From: CAYMUR01 sp964393615
GTDB taxonomy: Bacteria; Planctomycetota; Planctomycetia; Pirellulales; Pirellulaceae
Length of the DNA stretch: 46,619 nt
Reading direction: 5' to 3'
Assembly: GCA_964393615.1 (NCBI GenBank)
Contig: CAYMUR010000033.1
Location: forward strand, 1 to 46,619
Under the pieces are notes generated by a model. The model made no database searches. It saw only the letters and a list, made by a program, of their open reading frames with translations, and was not told the origin of the DNA. Below are positions 27,445 through 35,418 of this stretch, in pieces. Numbering within the stretch: position 1 is the first letter of the stretch; each line of letters starts with the position of its first letter. A program made the position numbers and the translations under genes.

Positions 27445-28007
27445 GAAGATGACTCCACCGAACGATGAGGCCCCGCGTCATCGACGTCAGAAACCGACGG
27501 ATCCGTGTTGGCAGCTGCAGAAGGGGTAGAACGCTCTATATAACCGTCGAGCGCCCGCAGAATACGATCCAAGGCCGCGATCGCGCGGTCAATTTCGACA
27601 TCAGCGACATGATGCAGGCGACCGATCTTACCTCGAAATTCTTCAAATTCATGCTGCAGCTTGCGGCGCCACGCACGCACCACAATGATTTGGTCCTCAC
27701 AATAACGCAGACGCTGTTCAGCTGATTTTACTTCTTTTTTTTCTTGGTAACAGGAACGGGCATCCCCAGACCGTGACGTCGTGCGAGCCCGTTCGAGATT
27801 ATTTCGGGCTTCGTTTAATCGCTCTCCAGCCCGTTTCGTTTCGCGCGGCCAAAAATTTGCTCTGTCATTTTCAATCCACTCGCTTGCCCTGGACGATTCA
27901 AGATCTAACGTCGTGACTGCGTCACGTAATTCCTTCGCAAACTTGTGAAAAGCCACCTTGAAATGGGAAATGGCATCTATCGAAGTGACATTGGCTGAGC
28001 CACCCAT
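27441..28007 (-). CDS. Coiled-coil protein of a type VII-like secretion operon
   Basis: The frame is open back to 28037, but GGAGG lies seven bases before the ATG at 28007, so a 188-residue product is preferred. Residues 10-160 are almost wholly helical with heptad-like charge patterning (FKVAFHKFAKELRDAV, ERLNEARNNLERAR, AEQRLRYCEDQ, AIAALDRILRALDGYIE). A Trp pair at 44 and 53 (SEWIENDRANFWPRE) occurs where WXG proteins have their turn. The last ~28 residues are Ser/Asp-rich and disordered. There is no signal peptide. It may be a longer WXG-like substrate or chaperone for the two small proteins on either side. Its stop overlaps the next start by four bases. No named family was recognised. 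Confidence 0.65.
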   Translation of the reverse strand: MGGSANVTSIDAISHFKVAFHKFAKELRDAVTTLDLESSRASEWIENDRANFWPRETKRAGERLNEARNNLERARTTSRSGDARSCYQEKKEVKSAEQRLRYCEDQIIVVRAWRRKLQHEFEEFRGKIGRLHHVADVEIDRAIAALDRILRALDGYIERSTPSAAANTDPSVSDVDDAGPHRSVESSS

Positions 28008-28014
28008 GCTACGT

Positions 28015-28019
28015 CCTCC
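28015..28019 (-). promoter_or_regulatory. Shine-Dalgarno GGAGG deciding the start at 28007
   Basis: GGAGG stands seven bases from the ATG at 28007 on the minus strand, whereas the TTG at 28037 overlaps the preceding stop and has no such site. Confidence 0.7.
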
Positions 28020-28033
28020 GTCCAATGATCTGT

Positions 28034-28303
28034 TCAAGACTGTAGATAGTCGTCGATATGTTCCGCCTTGCGCAACAGGTAAGGCACATGCTGGTCTGCC
28101 ACTTCTGTAAAGCGGTGAATAATACGGAGATGCTCTTCAAATTTCTCGATGAACTTTTTGTGCTCTTGGTCACGCCAAGTGGTTCCCAATGCAGCCAATT
28201 GGTTGGCTAAAGATGTAGACCGGTCTCTTAGTTCCGTATTAAATTTTTTAAGACTGCGTGCAAACTGTCGTAATTCTTCCGGGTCAACAACGGCTTGGGG
28301 CAT
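28034..28303 (-). CDS. WXG100-family-like protein (type VII secretion substrate or partner)
   Basis: An 89-residue, signal-less protein, strongly preceded by AGGAGG six bases before the ATG. The predicted fold is two helices around a turn: residues 8-38 (EELRQFARSLKKFNTELRDR), T-T-W-R-D-Q-E-H-K-K-F at 41-51 and a second helix from 48 to 88 ending H-I-D-D-Y-L. The W-x-x-x-x-h-x-x-F spacing and the Trp in the middle match WXG100 (EsxA-type) proteins. The third residue of the turn is Asp rather than Gly, a known variant outside Actinobacteria and Firmicutes. The C-terminal Y-x-x-x-D/E export signal of EsxB-type proteins is not obvious. As first gene of a five-gene operon ending in an EssC-like ATPase, a secretion role is likely. 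Confidence 0.75.
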   Translation of the reverse strand: MPQAVVDPEELRQFARSLKKFNTELRDRSTSLANQLAALGTTWRDQEHKKFIEKFEEHLRIIHRFTEVADQHVPYLLRKAEHIDDYLQS

Positions 28304-28309
28304 AGCTAG

Positions 28310-28315
28310 CCTCCT
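28310..28315 (-). promoter_or_regulatory. Strong Shine-Dalgarno AGGAGG of the WXG-like gene
   Basis: A perfect AGGAGG lies six bases from the ATG at 28303, the strongest site in the operon, as would suit an abundant secreted or structural protein. Confidence 0.75.
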
Positions 28316-28455
28316 GATGTCATCTCAGCAGATGATAGGTCCCAAACAAGATCACTTTCGGCGAGCAAAAGACTGGCTGTTCCTTTTCCAATATAGTCCA
28401 ACCGGGGCATCGCTGTAAAGTCATTGGCGAACACCATCCTTGCATCTCACCTCGT

Positions 28456-29292
28456 TTATTTTTTACTCGGTGGCGCAATGTCCATCGCAGCCATTAACAG
28501 TTGAATGTCCTTCCACACCTCTTTCTTGGCAGGTGGATTTCGAAGCAGATATGCCGGGTGATAGGTTGCCAAAACACGAACCCCACGGTAGTCATGCAAA
28601 CGGCCACGCAAGCGACCGATAGACTCGCTAGTATTCAACAAAGTAGTCGCCGCCACTGCCCCCAAACAACAAATGAACTCAGGTCGGATAATCTCGAATT
28701 GGCGCTCAAAGAATGGCCGGCAATTCACTGCTTCGGCTGGTGTCGGGTTTCGATTACTTGGTGGCCTGCACTTGACAACGTTCATGATGTATACGTCATC
28801 TCGCTCAAACCCCATTCCCTTGGAAATAATGTCGTTCAACAATTTTCCGGCGCGTCCAACAAACGGTTCTCCTTGCTTATCCTCGTCAGCTCCCGGCGCT
28901 TCACCAAAAAATACCAGGCGAGCCCTTGGGTTCCCGACACCAAACACCGTTTGTGTTCGATTCGCCACCAATTCATCACAAAGTGTACAATGGGACACTT
29001 CATCCTGAACAATCTTTAACTGCTTCTCGCATTCGGCCAGTGTCATCTCAGGTTGTAGAGAAATTAGATCCGGGGAAATGGTAGCCGGTTTCATAGGTTG
29101 TTCCGTGTTCAAACCATCAGGCATCACCTCTGGCAACAAATCGACCTCTGGCAACAAATCGCTGGTGTCCCGGTGTGAGGCTTTCATTTCCAGCACACCA
29201 GCGGCTTGCAAACACTCTAACTGCTGAATGACCGCACGCCGTAACCACAGATTATCTGATTGCTCTACGCCCCGTGGGGATGGTGAGGGCAT
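28456..29292 (-). CDS. Family 4 uracil-DNA glycosylase
   Basis: The C-terminal ~190 residues are a family 4 (thermophile-type) uracil-DNA glycosylase. The first motif is G-E-A-P-G-A-D-E-D-K-Q-G-E-P-F-V-G-R-A-G and the second is the conserved H-P-A-Y-L-L-R-N-P. Cysteines for the [4Fe-4S] cluster are in C-T-L-C and in V-K-C-R-P-P plus a later Cys. It removes uracil from DNA to start base excision repair. The N-terminal ~90 residues are a low-conservation linker that holds a tandem duplication of six residues (DLLPEV twice). The gene lies upstream of the type VII-like operon on the same strand, 152 bases away, and is divergent from der. Confidence 0.88.
   Translation of the reverse strand: MPSPSPRGVEQSDNLWLRRAVIQQLECLQAAGVLEMKASHRDTSDLLPEVDLLPEVMPDGLNTEQPMKPATISPDLISLQPEMTLAECEKQLKIVQDEVSHCTLCDELVANRTQTVFGVGNPRARLVFFGEAPGADEDKQGEPFVGRAGKLLNDIISKGMGFERDDVYIMNVVKCRPPSNRNPTPAEAVNCRPFFERQFEIIRPEFICCLGAVAATTLLNTSESIGRLRGRLHDYRGVRVLATYHPAYLLRNPPAKKEVWKDIQLLMAAMDIAPPSKK
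29126..29161. repeat. 18-base perfect tandem duplication
   Basis: acctctggcaacaaatcg occurs twice in a row (29126-29143 and 29144-29161) inside the uracil-DNA glycosylase gene, duplicating the residues DLLPEV in the N-terminal linker while keeping the frame. Confidence 0.9.
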
Positions 29293-29697
29293 CCGTTCTT
29301 ATCCCAATTAGGTAAACGACGGTATTGGAAAGCCAAGCCTGCAACCTCAACATAACCTTGGCCAAGAGAATTACAAGGAGAGTCATCATCCACCCCCTGT
29401 TTTGGGATCTGTAGAAGAAATCCTATAGCTAGGCGAAACACTTAAAACCAGCGCCTGTTTGCCTGGTAATGACTATCCACCCGGAAAACTTCGAATCTCA
29501 CAAAAAAGCTGTTCCTGTAAAAACAAACGGCCGCTAGAGAAAGAAGGCCATCTCGCGGTATAATAAGGCAAAACACATTTGCCCATGGAAAATGTCTCAC
29601 GAAACATGGGTTCCTCAAGGGTCGATTTTCACCAACTAGTACTCCCCCATTCATTCTTGCCGTCCCAGCGAAGTCATTTCCTGGGCTGAAACACCCT
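29293..29697. other. Divergent intergenic region between the glycosylase gene and der
   Basis: About 405 bases without a credible gene. It should contain promoters in both directions. No clear consensus pair or operator was fixed. No Shine-Dalgarno is visible before the der ATG. Confidence 0.4.
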
Positions 29698-31077
29698 ATG
29701 CCCGCTCCTAAAATCGTCATTGTCGGCCGACCCAACGTTGGGAAATCAAGTATTTTCAATTGGCTTGCTGGACGCCGGTTAGCAATCGTTGATGATGTGG
29801 CAGGCGTCACACGGGACCGCATGGCCTACTTGATTAATTATCGAAACCGTTTTTTCGAGATTGTCGACACAGGTGGAATGGGTATCAATGATGTTGACAA
29901 CCTGACTCACGAGATTGAAGAGCAGATTGAAATAGCCATCGGATCCGCAGACGTCATCTTGTTTGTCGTCGACACTCGAGAAGGATCCGTAGCTTTGGAT
30001 GAGAAAGTAAGCAAACGCCTCCGGTACACGGATAATCCAGTCATTTGTGTTGCCAACAAAACAGACTCGGAATCACTCGACGCAGAAGCTAACGAATTTT
30101 ACCGTCTGGGACGAGGCCGTTTGATTGCCGTCAGCACAAAATCGAATCGCCGTCGCACAGAACTGCTCGACTTAATTTTTGACCGTTTACCCGATGATCT
30201 AGCCGACGACAATAACGTCCAATTAGAACCGACCATGAAATTGGCAATTGTTGGTCGTCGTAATGTCGGAAAAAGTACGTTTGTCAATACACTGGCAAAA
30301 GCCGAACGGATGATTGTTAGCGAAGTACCAGGCACGACACGTGACAGCGTGGATGTGCAGTTTGAGCTTGATGGAAAGCCTTTTGTTGCAATCGATACAC
30401 CTGGATTACGACGGAGCAAGACGGTACGTACTGACATTGATTTCTACAGTACACACCGAGCTAAACGCAGCATACGACATGCGGACGTGACATTGATGTT
30501 TTTTGACTCCACCGAGCGAATCGGCAAAGTTGACAAACAACTGAGTAACTATATTCTCGACCAGTATAAACCATGTATTTTTGTCGTGAACAAGTGGGAT
30601 TTAACACGGGACCAAATGCCAACCGGCAAATGGGTCAACTATCTGCGCGATACATTTCCCAGCATGTGGTATATTCCCATCGCCTTTATTACTGGCCAAA
30701 CCGGGAAAAACGCCAAGTTACTGCTGAATCATGCTCAGATGCTGTTTAAACTTTCACGGCAACACATTTCAACCTCAAAACTTAATCAACTGGTACGTCA
30801 AGCAATCCAGCGTAATCCACCTCCACTGTGGCACAATCGGCGACCTAAAATCTTCTATGCCGCACAAGTCGGAGTGCAACCACCAACCATTGTGCTGGTT
30901 TGTAACTCACCACAGGCTTTTTCCCTCCAATACCGGCGTTATCTGCTGGGCGTTTTCCGTGACCAACTGGATTTTGGTGAAATGCCGATCAAGCTTTACC
31001 TCAACTCCCGTTCTCGCGATGACAAGCGAAATGAAGTTGAAAACACGGCTGAAACACTTGGTAAAAATAACGCTTGA
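29698..31077 (+). CDS. der: Ribosome biogenesis GTPase Der (EngA)
   Basis: Two GTPase domains in tandem, unique to Der. In domain 1 G1 is G-R-P-N-V-G-K-S, G3 is D-T-G-G and G4 is N-K-T-D. In domain 2 G1 is G-R-R-N-V-G-K-S near residue 185, G3 is D-T-P-G and G4 is N-K-W-D. A KH-like domain follows over the last ~120 residues (NPPPLWHNRRPKIFYAAQ, then YLLGVFRDQ and MPIKLYLNSR). It assists 50S subunit assembly in the cytoplasm. The G5 regions are atypical (V-S-T-K-S-N and I-T-G-Q-T-G where S-A-x-x-G is usual). Length 459 is normal. No ribosome site is visible before the ATG, a frequent planctomycete trait. Confidence 0.95.
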   Translation: MPAPKIVIVGRPNVGKSSIFNWLAGRRLAIVDDVAGVTRDRMAYLINYRNRFFEIVDTGGMGINDVDNLTHEIEEQIEIAIGSADVILFVVDTREGSVALDEKVSKRLRYTDNPVICVANKTDSESLDAEANEFYRLGRGRLIAVSTKSNRRRTELLDLIFDRLPDDLADDNNVQLEPTMKLAIVGRRNVGKSTFVNTLAKAERMIVSEVPGTTRDSVDVQFELDGKPFVAIDTPGLRRSKTVRTDIDFYSTHRAKRSIRHADVTLMFFDSTERIGKVDKQLSNYILDQYKPCIFVVNKWDLTRDQMPTGKWVNYLRDTFPSMWYIPIAFITGQTGKNAKLLLNHAQMLFKLSRQHISTSKLNQLVRQAIQRNPPPLWHNRRPKIFYAAQVGVQPPTIVLVCNSPQAFSLQYRRYLLGVFRDQLDFGEMPIKLYLNSRSRDDKRNEVENTAETLGKNNA

Positions 31078-31417
31078 ATGGTCTAGGCCAGGCACTGATA
31101 TTGCTAGACAATGTATTTTTGACAAAACGGATTTTTGGCAAAATGACCTTGCCGAATAGTACCGTCCTGCCATGCTAGGCGTTACAAAAACCAGGCCACG
31201 CTGAATTTTATGCCTTTGTTGTCACAACAGTTGTTTGGACAACTTCTCACCACCGTAAAGGCACAACAGACTCCGCAATTCCTGGCGTCCATTCAGTACT
31301 GCCCTCCTCCTTGCTGGAACACTGGGAACAGCGTTAAAACTAACATTGTCTAAAAAATAGCTGCGTTTTGAGGGAAAGCTCAAAAACAATTAACCGCAAC
31401 TTGAAGGAGACACCAAG
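31078..31417. other. Intergenic region with two adjacent inverted repeats
   Basis: About 340 bases between der and ald on the same strand, without a credible gene. It carries a pair of perfect short palindromes at 31217-31244 (described separately). Confidence 0.5.
31217..31244. promoter_or_regulatory. Two adjoining palindromes, candidate operator upstream of ald
   Basis: TGTTGT-c-ACAACA (31217-31229) is followed directly, sharing one base, by AGTTGT-ttgg-ACAACT (31229-31244). Both halves carry TTGT/ACAA. They lie about 170-200 bases before the ald start. No T run follows, so a terminator is less likely than a protein-binding site or small hairpins in the leader. Confidence 0.35.
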
Positions 31418-32521
31418 TTGATCATCGGAATTCCAAAAGAAATCAAGTTGGATGAATATCGAGTAGGCATTCTTCCGGTAGGTGTCGAAGAGTTCGTCAT
31501 GGCAGGTCATAAAGTTTTGATCGAAACAGGAGCCGGACTGGGATCCGGTATACCAGATCATGATTATCTTAACCAAGGGGCTGTATTAGTAGCCAGCGGC
31601 CGTGAAATCTACCAACAAGCGGACATGGTGATAAAAGTTAAAGAACCACAGGCTACAGAAATTCCTACCATTCGGCCGGGCCAAATCATATTCACGTACT
31701 TCCATTTCGCAGCAAACCGCTCCCTCACCGAAGCCATGATCCGATCAAGGGCAACTTGTATTGCTTATGAAACATTGCGAGACTCGCGTGGTCAACTCCC
31801 TCTGCTGACACCAATGAGTGAAGTGGCAGGACGAATGAGTATCCAAGAAGGAGCAAAATACCTGGAACGGCCGCAAATGGGACGCGGCATTCTCCTGGGT
31901 GGTGTGCCGGGTGTTGCGCCTGCTCACATAACAATCATGGGAGGTGGGGTTGTCGGCGCCAATGCCGCCAAAATTGCCGCTGGATTTCAGGCAGACATTA
32001 CGATTCTGGATATTAATATGGACCGGTTGCGATATCTCGACGATATCATGCCGGCCAATGTAAATGTTCTCTATAGCGACCGTCACACGATTAGTACGGA
32101 GCTGCAACTAGCAGACCTTGTCATCGGTGCAGTCCTCATCCCAGGTGCTAAAGCCCCGCAACTGATCCAACACGAAGACCTGAAATTAATGAAATCAGGT
32201 AGTGTCATCATCGACGTGGCAATCGACCAGGGCGGTTGCGTGGAAACAAGCCGGCCAACAACACACAGTGAACCCACTTATATTGAAGAAGGAGTCGTAC
32301 ATTATTGTGTCACTAACATGCCTGGTGCAGTGGGCCGTACCAGCACTTTTGCGCTGTGTAATGTCACATTGCCCTGGTCTCTGGCCATCGCTTCAGGCAA
32401 AGTCGAACAGATTGCCCGAGAGCAATCATCCATCGCTGCCGCGATCAACATCCACCAGGGACAAGTTACGAACCAGGCGGTTGCAGAAACGTTCGATATC
32501 CCTTACAACTCACTAGACTAA
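31418..32521 (+). CDS. ald: Alanine dehydrogenase
   Basis: A 367-residue NAD-dependent alanine dehydrogenase, which interconverts L-alanine with pyruvate and ammonia. The start is TTG, fixed by AAGGAG eight bases upstream and by the canonical first residues I-I-G-I-P-K-E-I. Active site residues of the family are seen: Arg15 (E-Y-R-V-G), Lys in V-I-K-V-K-E-P, His in Y-F-H-F-A, and Asp in D-V-A-I-D-Q-G-G-C. The NAD site is I-M-G-G-G-V-V-G-A-N-A near residue 170. Length and sequence are normal. The intergenic palindromes upstream may regulate it. A small hairpin (TGGTC-GTCT-GACCA) follows the stop, but without a T run. Confidence 0.95.
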   Translation: MIIGIPKEIKLDEYRVGILPVGVEEFVMAGHKVLIETGAGLGSGIPDHDYLNQGAVLVASGREIYQQADMVIKVKEPQATEIPTIRPGQIIFTYFHFAANRSLTEAMIRSRATCIAYETLRDSRGQLPLLTPMSEVAGRMSIQEGAKYLERPQMGRGILLGGVPGVAPAHITIMGGGVVGANAAKIAAGFQADITILDINMDRLRYLDDIMPANVNVLYSDRHTISTELQLADLVIGAVLIPGAKAPQLIQHEDLKLMKSGSVIIDVAIDQGGCVETSRPTTHSEPTYIEEGVVHYCVTNMPGAVGRTSTFALCNVTLPWSLAIASGKVEQIAREQSSIAAAINIHQGQVTNQAVAETFDIPYNSLD

Positions 32522-32579
32522 AAATGCTGGTCGTCTGACCATCCCAAACATTTCTCTAACCTTCCCATTCACAAATTCC

Positions 32580-33092
32580 ATGAACAAGAAATCCCCCATC
32601 GTCGGTATTATTATGGGCAGTGACAGTGACTGGCCCAAAATCAAAAAAGTGGCTGACGCATTGAACGAGTTTGATGTGCCTTTTGAGGTCCACGTCATGA
32701 GTGCACACCGCACACCAGGTGTCGTTTCCGACTATGCCACCTCTGCAATCACACGCGGTTTAAAGGTAGTGATTGCTGCCGCAGGAGGTGCAGCGCACCT
32801 GGCAGGAGTCGTTGCTGCCCACACGACTCTACCAGTAATTGGCCTGCCCGTTCCAACCCCGGACCTGGGAGGACTTGACTCTCTTTTGTCGACAGTACAG
32901 ATGCCCGGCGATGTTCCCGTGGCAAGTGTTGCGGTCGGTATGGGTGGACCACGAAATGCCGGTCTGCTGGCAGTCCAGATTTTAGCGACTTCTGACGAAT
33001 CGTTACAAAAAAGACTTCAGGCATTCAAACAAGAACTGACTGAGAAAATTGCAGCCAAAGACAAAAAGCTACAAGCTGAAATCACGGCATAG
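32580..33092 (+). CDS. purE: N5-carboxyaminoimidazole ribonucleotide mutase PurE
   Basis: A 170-residue class I PurE of de novo purine synthesis, which moves the carboxyl group of N5-CAIR to carbon 4. Hallmarks are G-I-I-M-G-S-D-S-D-W-P near the N-terminus, M-S-A-H-R-T-P at about residue 40, A-A-A-G-G-A-A-H-L-A-G-V and the G-L-P-V-P-T strand. The mutase type (S-D-S-D-W and S-A-H-R-T-P) predicts a PurK partner, which is not in the window. It follows ald by 58 bases on the same strand, though there is no obvious functional link. The C-terminus is a Lys-rich helix. Confidence 0.95.
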   Translation: MNKKSPIVGIIMGSDSDWPKIKKVADALNEFDVPFEVHVMSAHRTPGVVSDYATSAITRGLKVVIAAAGGAAHLAGVVAAHTTLPVIGLPVPTPDLGGLDSLLSTVQMPGDVPVASVAVGMGGPRNAGLLAVQILATSDESLQKRLQAFKQELTEKIAAKDKKLQAEITA

Positions 33093-33373
33093 CGTCACGG
33101 ATCACTTAACGCTTGTTCTCTAAACAGACATCGCTACCTTGTTGTTAACGAGAGTGGGTTGTTTTGTAATCATGCGATCCATTCATTGTTTTTACAACGT
33201 CGTTGACCGTCCCCAACAAAATTAGAATTTTGGAGAGGTTCGGCGACATGGAACATTTTGCCTCTCCCTGCGCTGTAAGCGACTTCCCCATTGCCACCAT
33301 TAAGATTTTCAGAAATTGGGTACCGTTTAAGACGTTTCAAAACTTCGGCTGCAATCATCAACCGGAACACATC

Positions 33374-34456
33374 ATGCCAGAAAACGAAACGGCTATTACC
33401 AACCGGACTGAAACCTTACATTGGGTCGGGAGCACGGATGGTTATTTAAAAATGATTGACCAGACCTTGCTGCCCACAAAACTGGTCGAAATCGAATGTC
33501 GCGACGTCGCTTCGGTCTGGGAGGCAATTAAATCGTTACGCGTGCGGGGCGCTCCGGCTATCGGCATTGCGGCGGCCTATGGTGTCGTGATCGGTATGCA
33601 AGAAACGGTGGCTGAAGACAATCAACAACTCTTGAAACAAGTCGACAAAATAAGCGCATACCTGGAAACAAGTCGCCCGACGGCAGTGAATCTGTTCTGG
33701 GCATTAGATCAGATTCGACAACAAGCGCACCAATGGGGTACGACAAATGAAGAGTGCAGCAGTCTTCGTGAAGCGATTTTGACCGAGGCAAAGACCATCC
33801 ATGAAGAAGATCGGCAGATTTGTCGAGCGATTGGACGCCATGGGGCGGCACTTTTCTCGCATGGAACAGGTATCCTCACACACTGTAATGCGGGTGGTCT
33901 GGCAACTGCGGAATACGGAACGGCACTCTCCGCAATCTTCACTGCACAAGATCAGGGAAAAGCTATTCACGTTTTTGTGGATGAAACGCGCCCGTTGCTG
34001 CAAGGCTCACGTCTCACTGCATGGGAATTATCCCAACGTGGTATCGCTTCCACGCTAATCTGCGATTCCATGGCAGCACAAGTCATGCGGGAAGGACGCA
34101 TTCAAGCGGTGATTACCGGGGCAGATCGGATCGCGGCTAACGGGGATTCAGCCAACAAAATTGGTACCTATTCAGTTGCCGTACTAGCGGCAGCTCATGA
34201 TATTCCTTTTTATGTCGCCGCTCCCACTTCCACGTTCGATCTCTCCACAGCCACAGGCGACGAGATCCCCATCGAACAAAGAAGTTCCCAGGAAATTACA
34301 CACGGCTTCGGACGTCAGACGGCACCCGACGGTGTGGATGTCTACAACCCAGCTTTCGACGTGACACCTGCCAGCTACATCAAGGCAATTATTACCGAAC
34401 ACGGTTTAATCGAACCAGTCACTAAACAATCCATACGGGAAATTGTTGTCGGATGA
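33374..34456 (+). CDS. mtnA: S-methyl-5-thioribose-1-phosphate isomerase
   Basis: The open frame extends back to 33203, but the family start corresponds to the ATG at 33374 (MPENETAI), giving the usual 360 residues. Catalytic Cys171 (T-H-C-N-A-G-G-L-A-T) and Asp251 (I-T-G-A-D-R-I-A-A-N-G) match the Cys/Asp pair of MtnA. R-G-A-P-A-I-G-I-A-A-A-Y-G lies at 59-70 and N-K-I-G-T-Y at 261-266. The enzyme converts methylthioribose-1-phosphate to methylthioribulose-1-phosphate in methionine salvage. No other salvage gene is adjacent. It belongs to the eIF2B-like fold, and the catalytic residues favour MtnA over a ribose-1,5-bisphosphate isomerase. Confidence 0.9.
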   Translation: MPENETAITNRTETLHWVGSTDGYLKMIDQTLLPTKLVEIECRDVASVWEAIKSLRVRGAPAIGIAAAYGVVIGMQETVAEDNQQLLKQVDKISAYLETSRPTAVNLFWALDQIRQQAHQWGTTNEECSSLREAILTEAKTIHEEDRQICRAIGRHGAALFSHGTGILTHCNAGGLATAEYGTALSAIFTAQDQGKAIHVFVDETRPLLQGSRLTAWELSQRGIASTLICDSMAAQVMREGRIQAVITGADRIAANGDSANKIGTYSVAVLAAAHDIPFYVAAPTSTFDLSTATGDEIPIEQRSSQEITHGFGRQTAPDGVDVYNPAFDVTPASYIKAIITEHGLIEPVTKQSIREIVVG

Positions 34457-34591
34457 AAAACGTCGACAGGAAATCCCTTTATTGTTGGTAAGCGACAGCC
34501 TACAGACTGAGAAACGATAAGAAAAACAAGCCGCTAGCCAAGGCCATTTTTTGACGCGCCACGGTGCTGAACAGAGCTATAGAACCTCTTC

Positions 34592-35317
34592 TCACCGCCC
34601 ACGTCGAGAAACACGTTTGATCAGATCTTTTTTGACCACCTGAAATTGCTGAAAACGTTCGTTGAATTCTTTCACGTTCTTGGGACCGTCCGATTTGACA
34701 TAATCCATCACAATGTCTTCGGCGCCTACAAACTCATCTGCCACGTCAGCAATCTCAGAAGCAATATCCGCTGGAATGTTGGTTACCCCGTTGGCATCGC
34801 CATGCAACAGGTCAGTTTGGTTGACGATCAGTCCACCGACTCGGACAGGAACACCAATGTGCAACAGATGACAATAAGCATGAGAGCAATTGGTGCCTCC
34901 CGTAAAAACGGGATAACCGAGGGCTTTGACTTGCAACAAATCGCGACCCGCTCCAGAAGTCACCAAACCGACCGATCCGAATGCCTGAAACGTCGAACAC
35001 ATGACTTCGCCGAACGTAGCTGCCACCGTCGGATCGTCCAGGTCCTGAAACACCATCACGGGCGGTCCAGGAACCTGAGAATACTGCTCAAGCAGCTGCC
35101 CAACAGACCCATAAATATCACCGCCTTGGGGCGGCGCATCAGAACGAAAACTCACGGTGACTGCATAGCCAACCATCGGTGTAAACTCTGGAAAAGCGGA
35201 TTGGATTCGTTGATCCATATACCCAGTATTGAAGGGACGCACTTCAAACAACTCGATGACGTTGCAAATAGTGGGTGTATCAAATTGGGCCAGTTTTTTA
35301 AGCATATCGTTCGTCAT
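34592..35317 (-). CDS. RraA-like protein (4-hydroxy-4-methyl-2-oxoglutarate aldolase type)
   Basis: A 241-residue protein of the RraA/HMG aldolase fold. The opening F-D-T-P-T-I-C-N-V-I-E, the core G-L-V-T-S-G-A-G-R-D-L (with the Arg-Asp pair that binds the pyruvate and metal in aldolases), and V-G-G-L-I-V-N-Q-T-D-L-L-H-G-D-A-N-G-V are all present. Planctomycetes carry many such genes and most are probably metal-dependent lyases of keto acids rather than RNase E regulators. RNase E control cannot be judged from sequence. No good ribosome site stands before the ATG at 35317. A second ATG four codons on is possible. Confidence 0.8.
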   Translation of the reverse strand: MTNDMLKKLAQFDTPTICNVIELFEVRPFNTGYMDQRIQSAFPEFTPMVGYAVTVSFRSDAPPQGGDIYGSVGQLLEQYSQVPGPPVMVFQDLDDPTVAATFGEVMCSTFQAFGSVGLVTSGAGRDLLQVKALGYPVFTGGTNCSHAYCHLLHIGVPVRVGGLIVNQTDLLHGDANGVTNIPADIASEIADVADEFVGAEDIVMDYVKSDGPKNVKEFNERFQQFQVVKKDLIKRVSRRGR

Positions 35318-35418
35318 TTAACAGAATTCACTCATTAAAAATAGATAGTTGGTTAATGCATCGTCACTAGACACCCACTACCAGGTGTTCCGGCTCACTA
35401 ATAATAGTGCTAAATGCC

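Noticed and set aside
33137..33148. The 12-mer CCTTGTTGTTAA occurring here and at 37145-37156
   Set aside because: Repeated 12-mers are expected by chance in 46 kb and the two sites lie in unrelated contexts.
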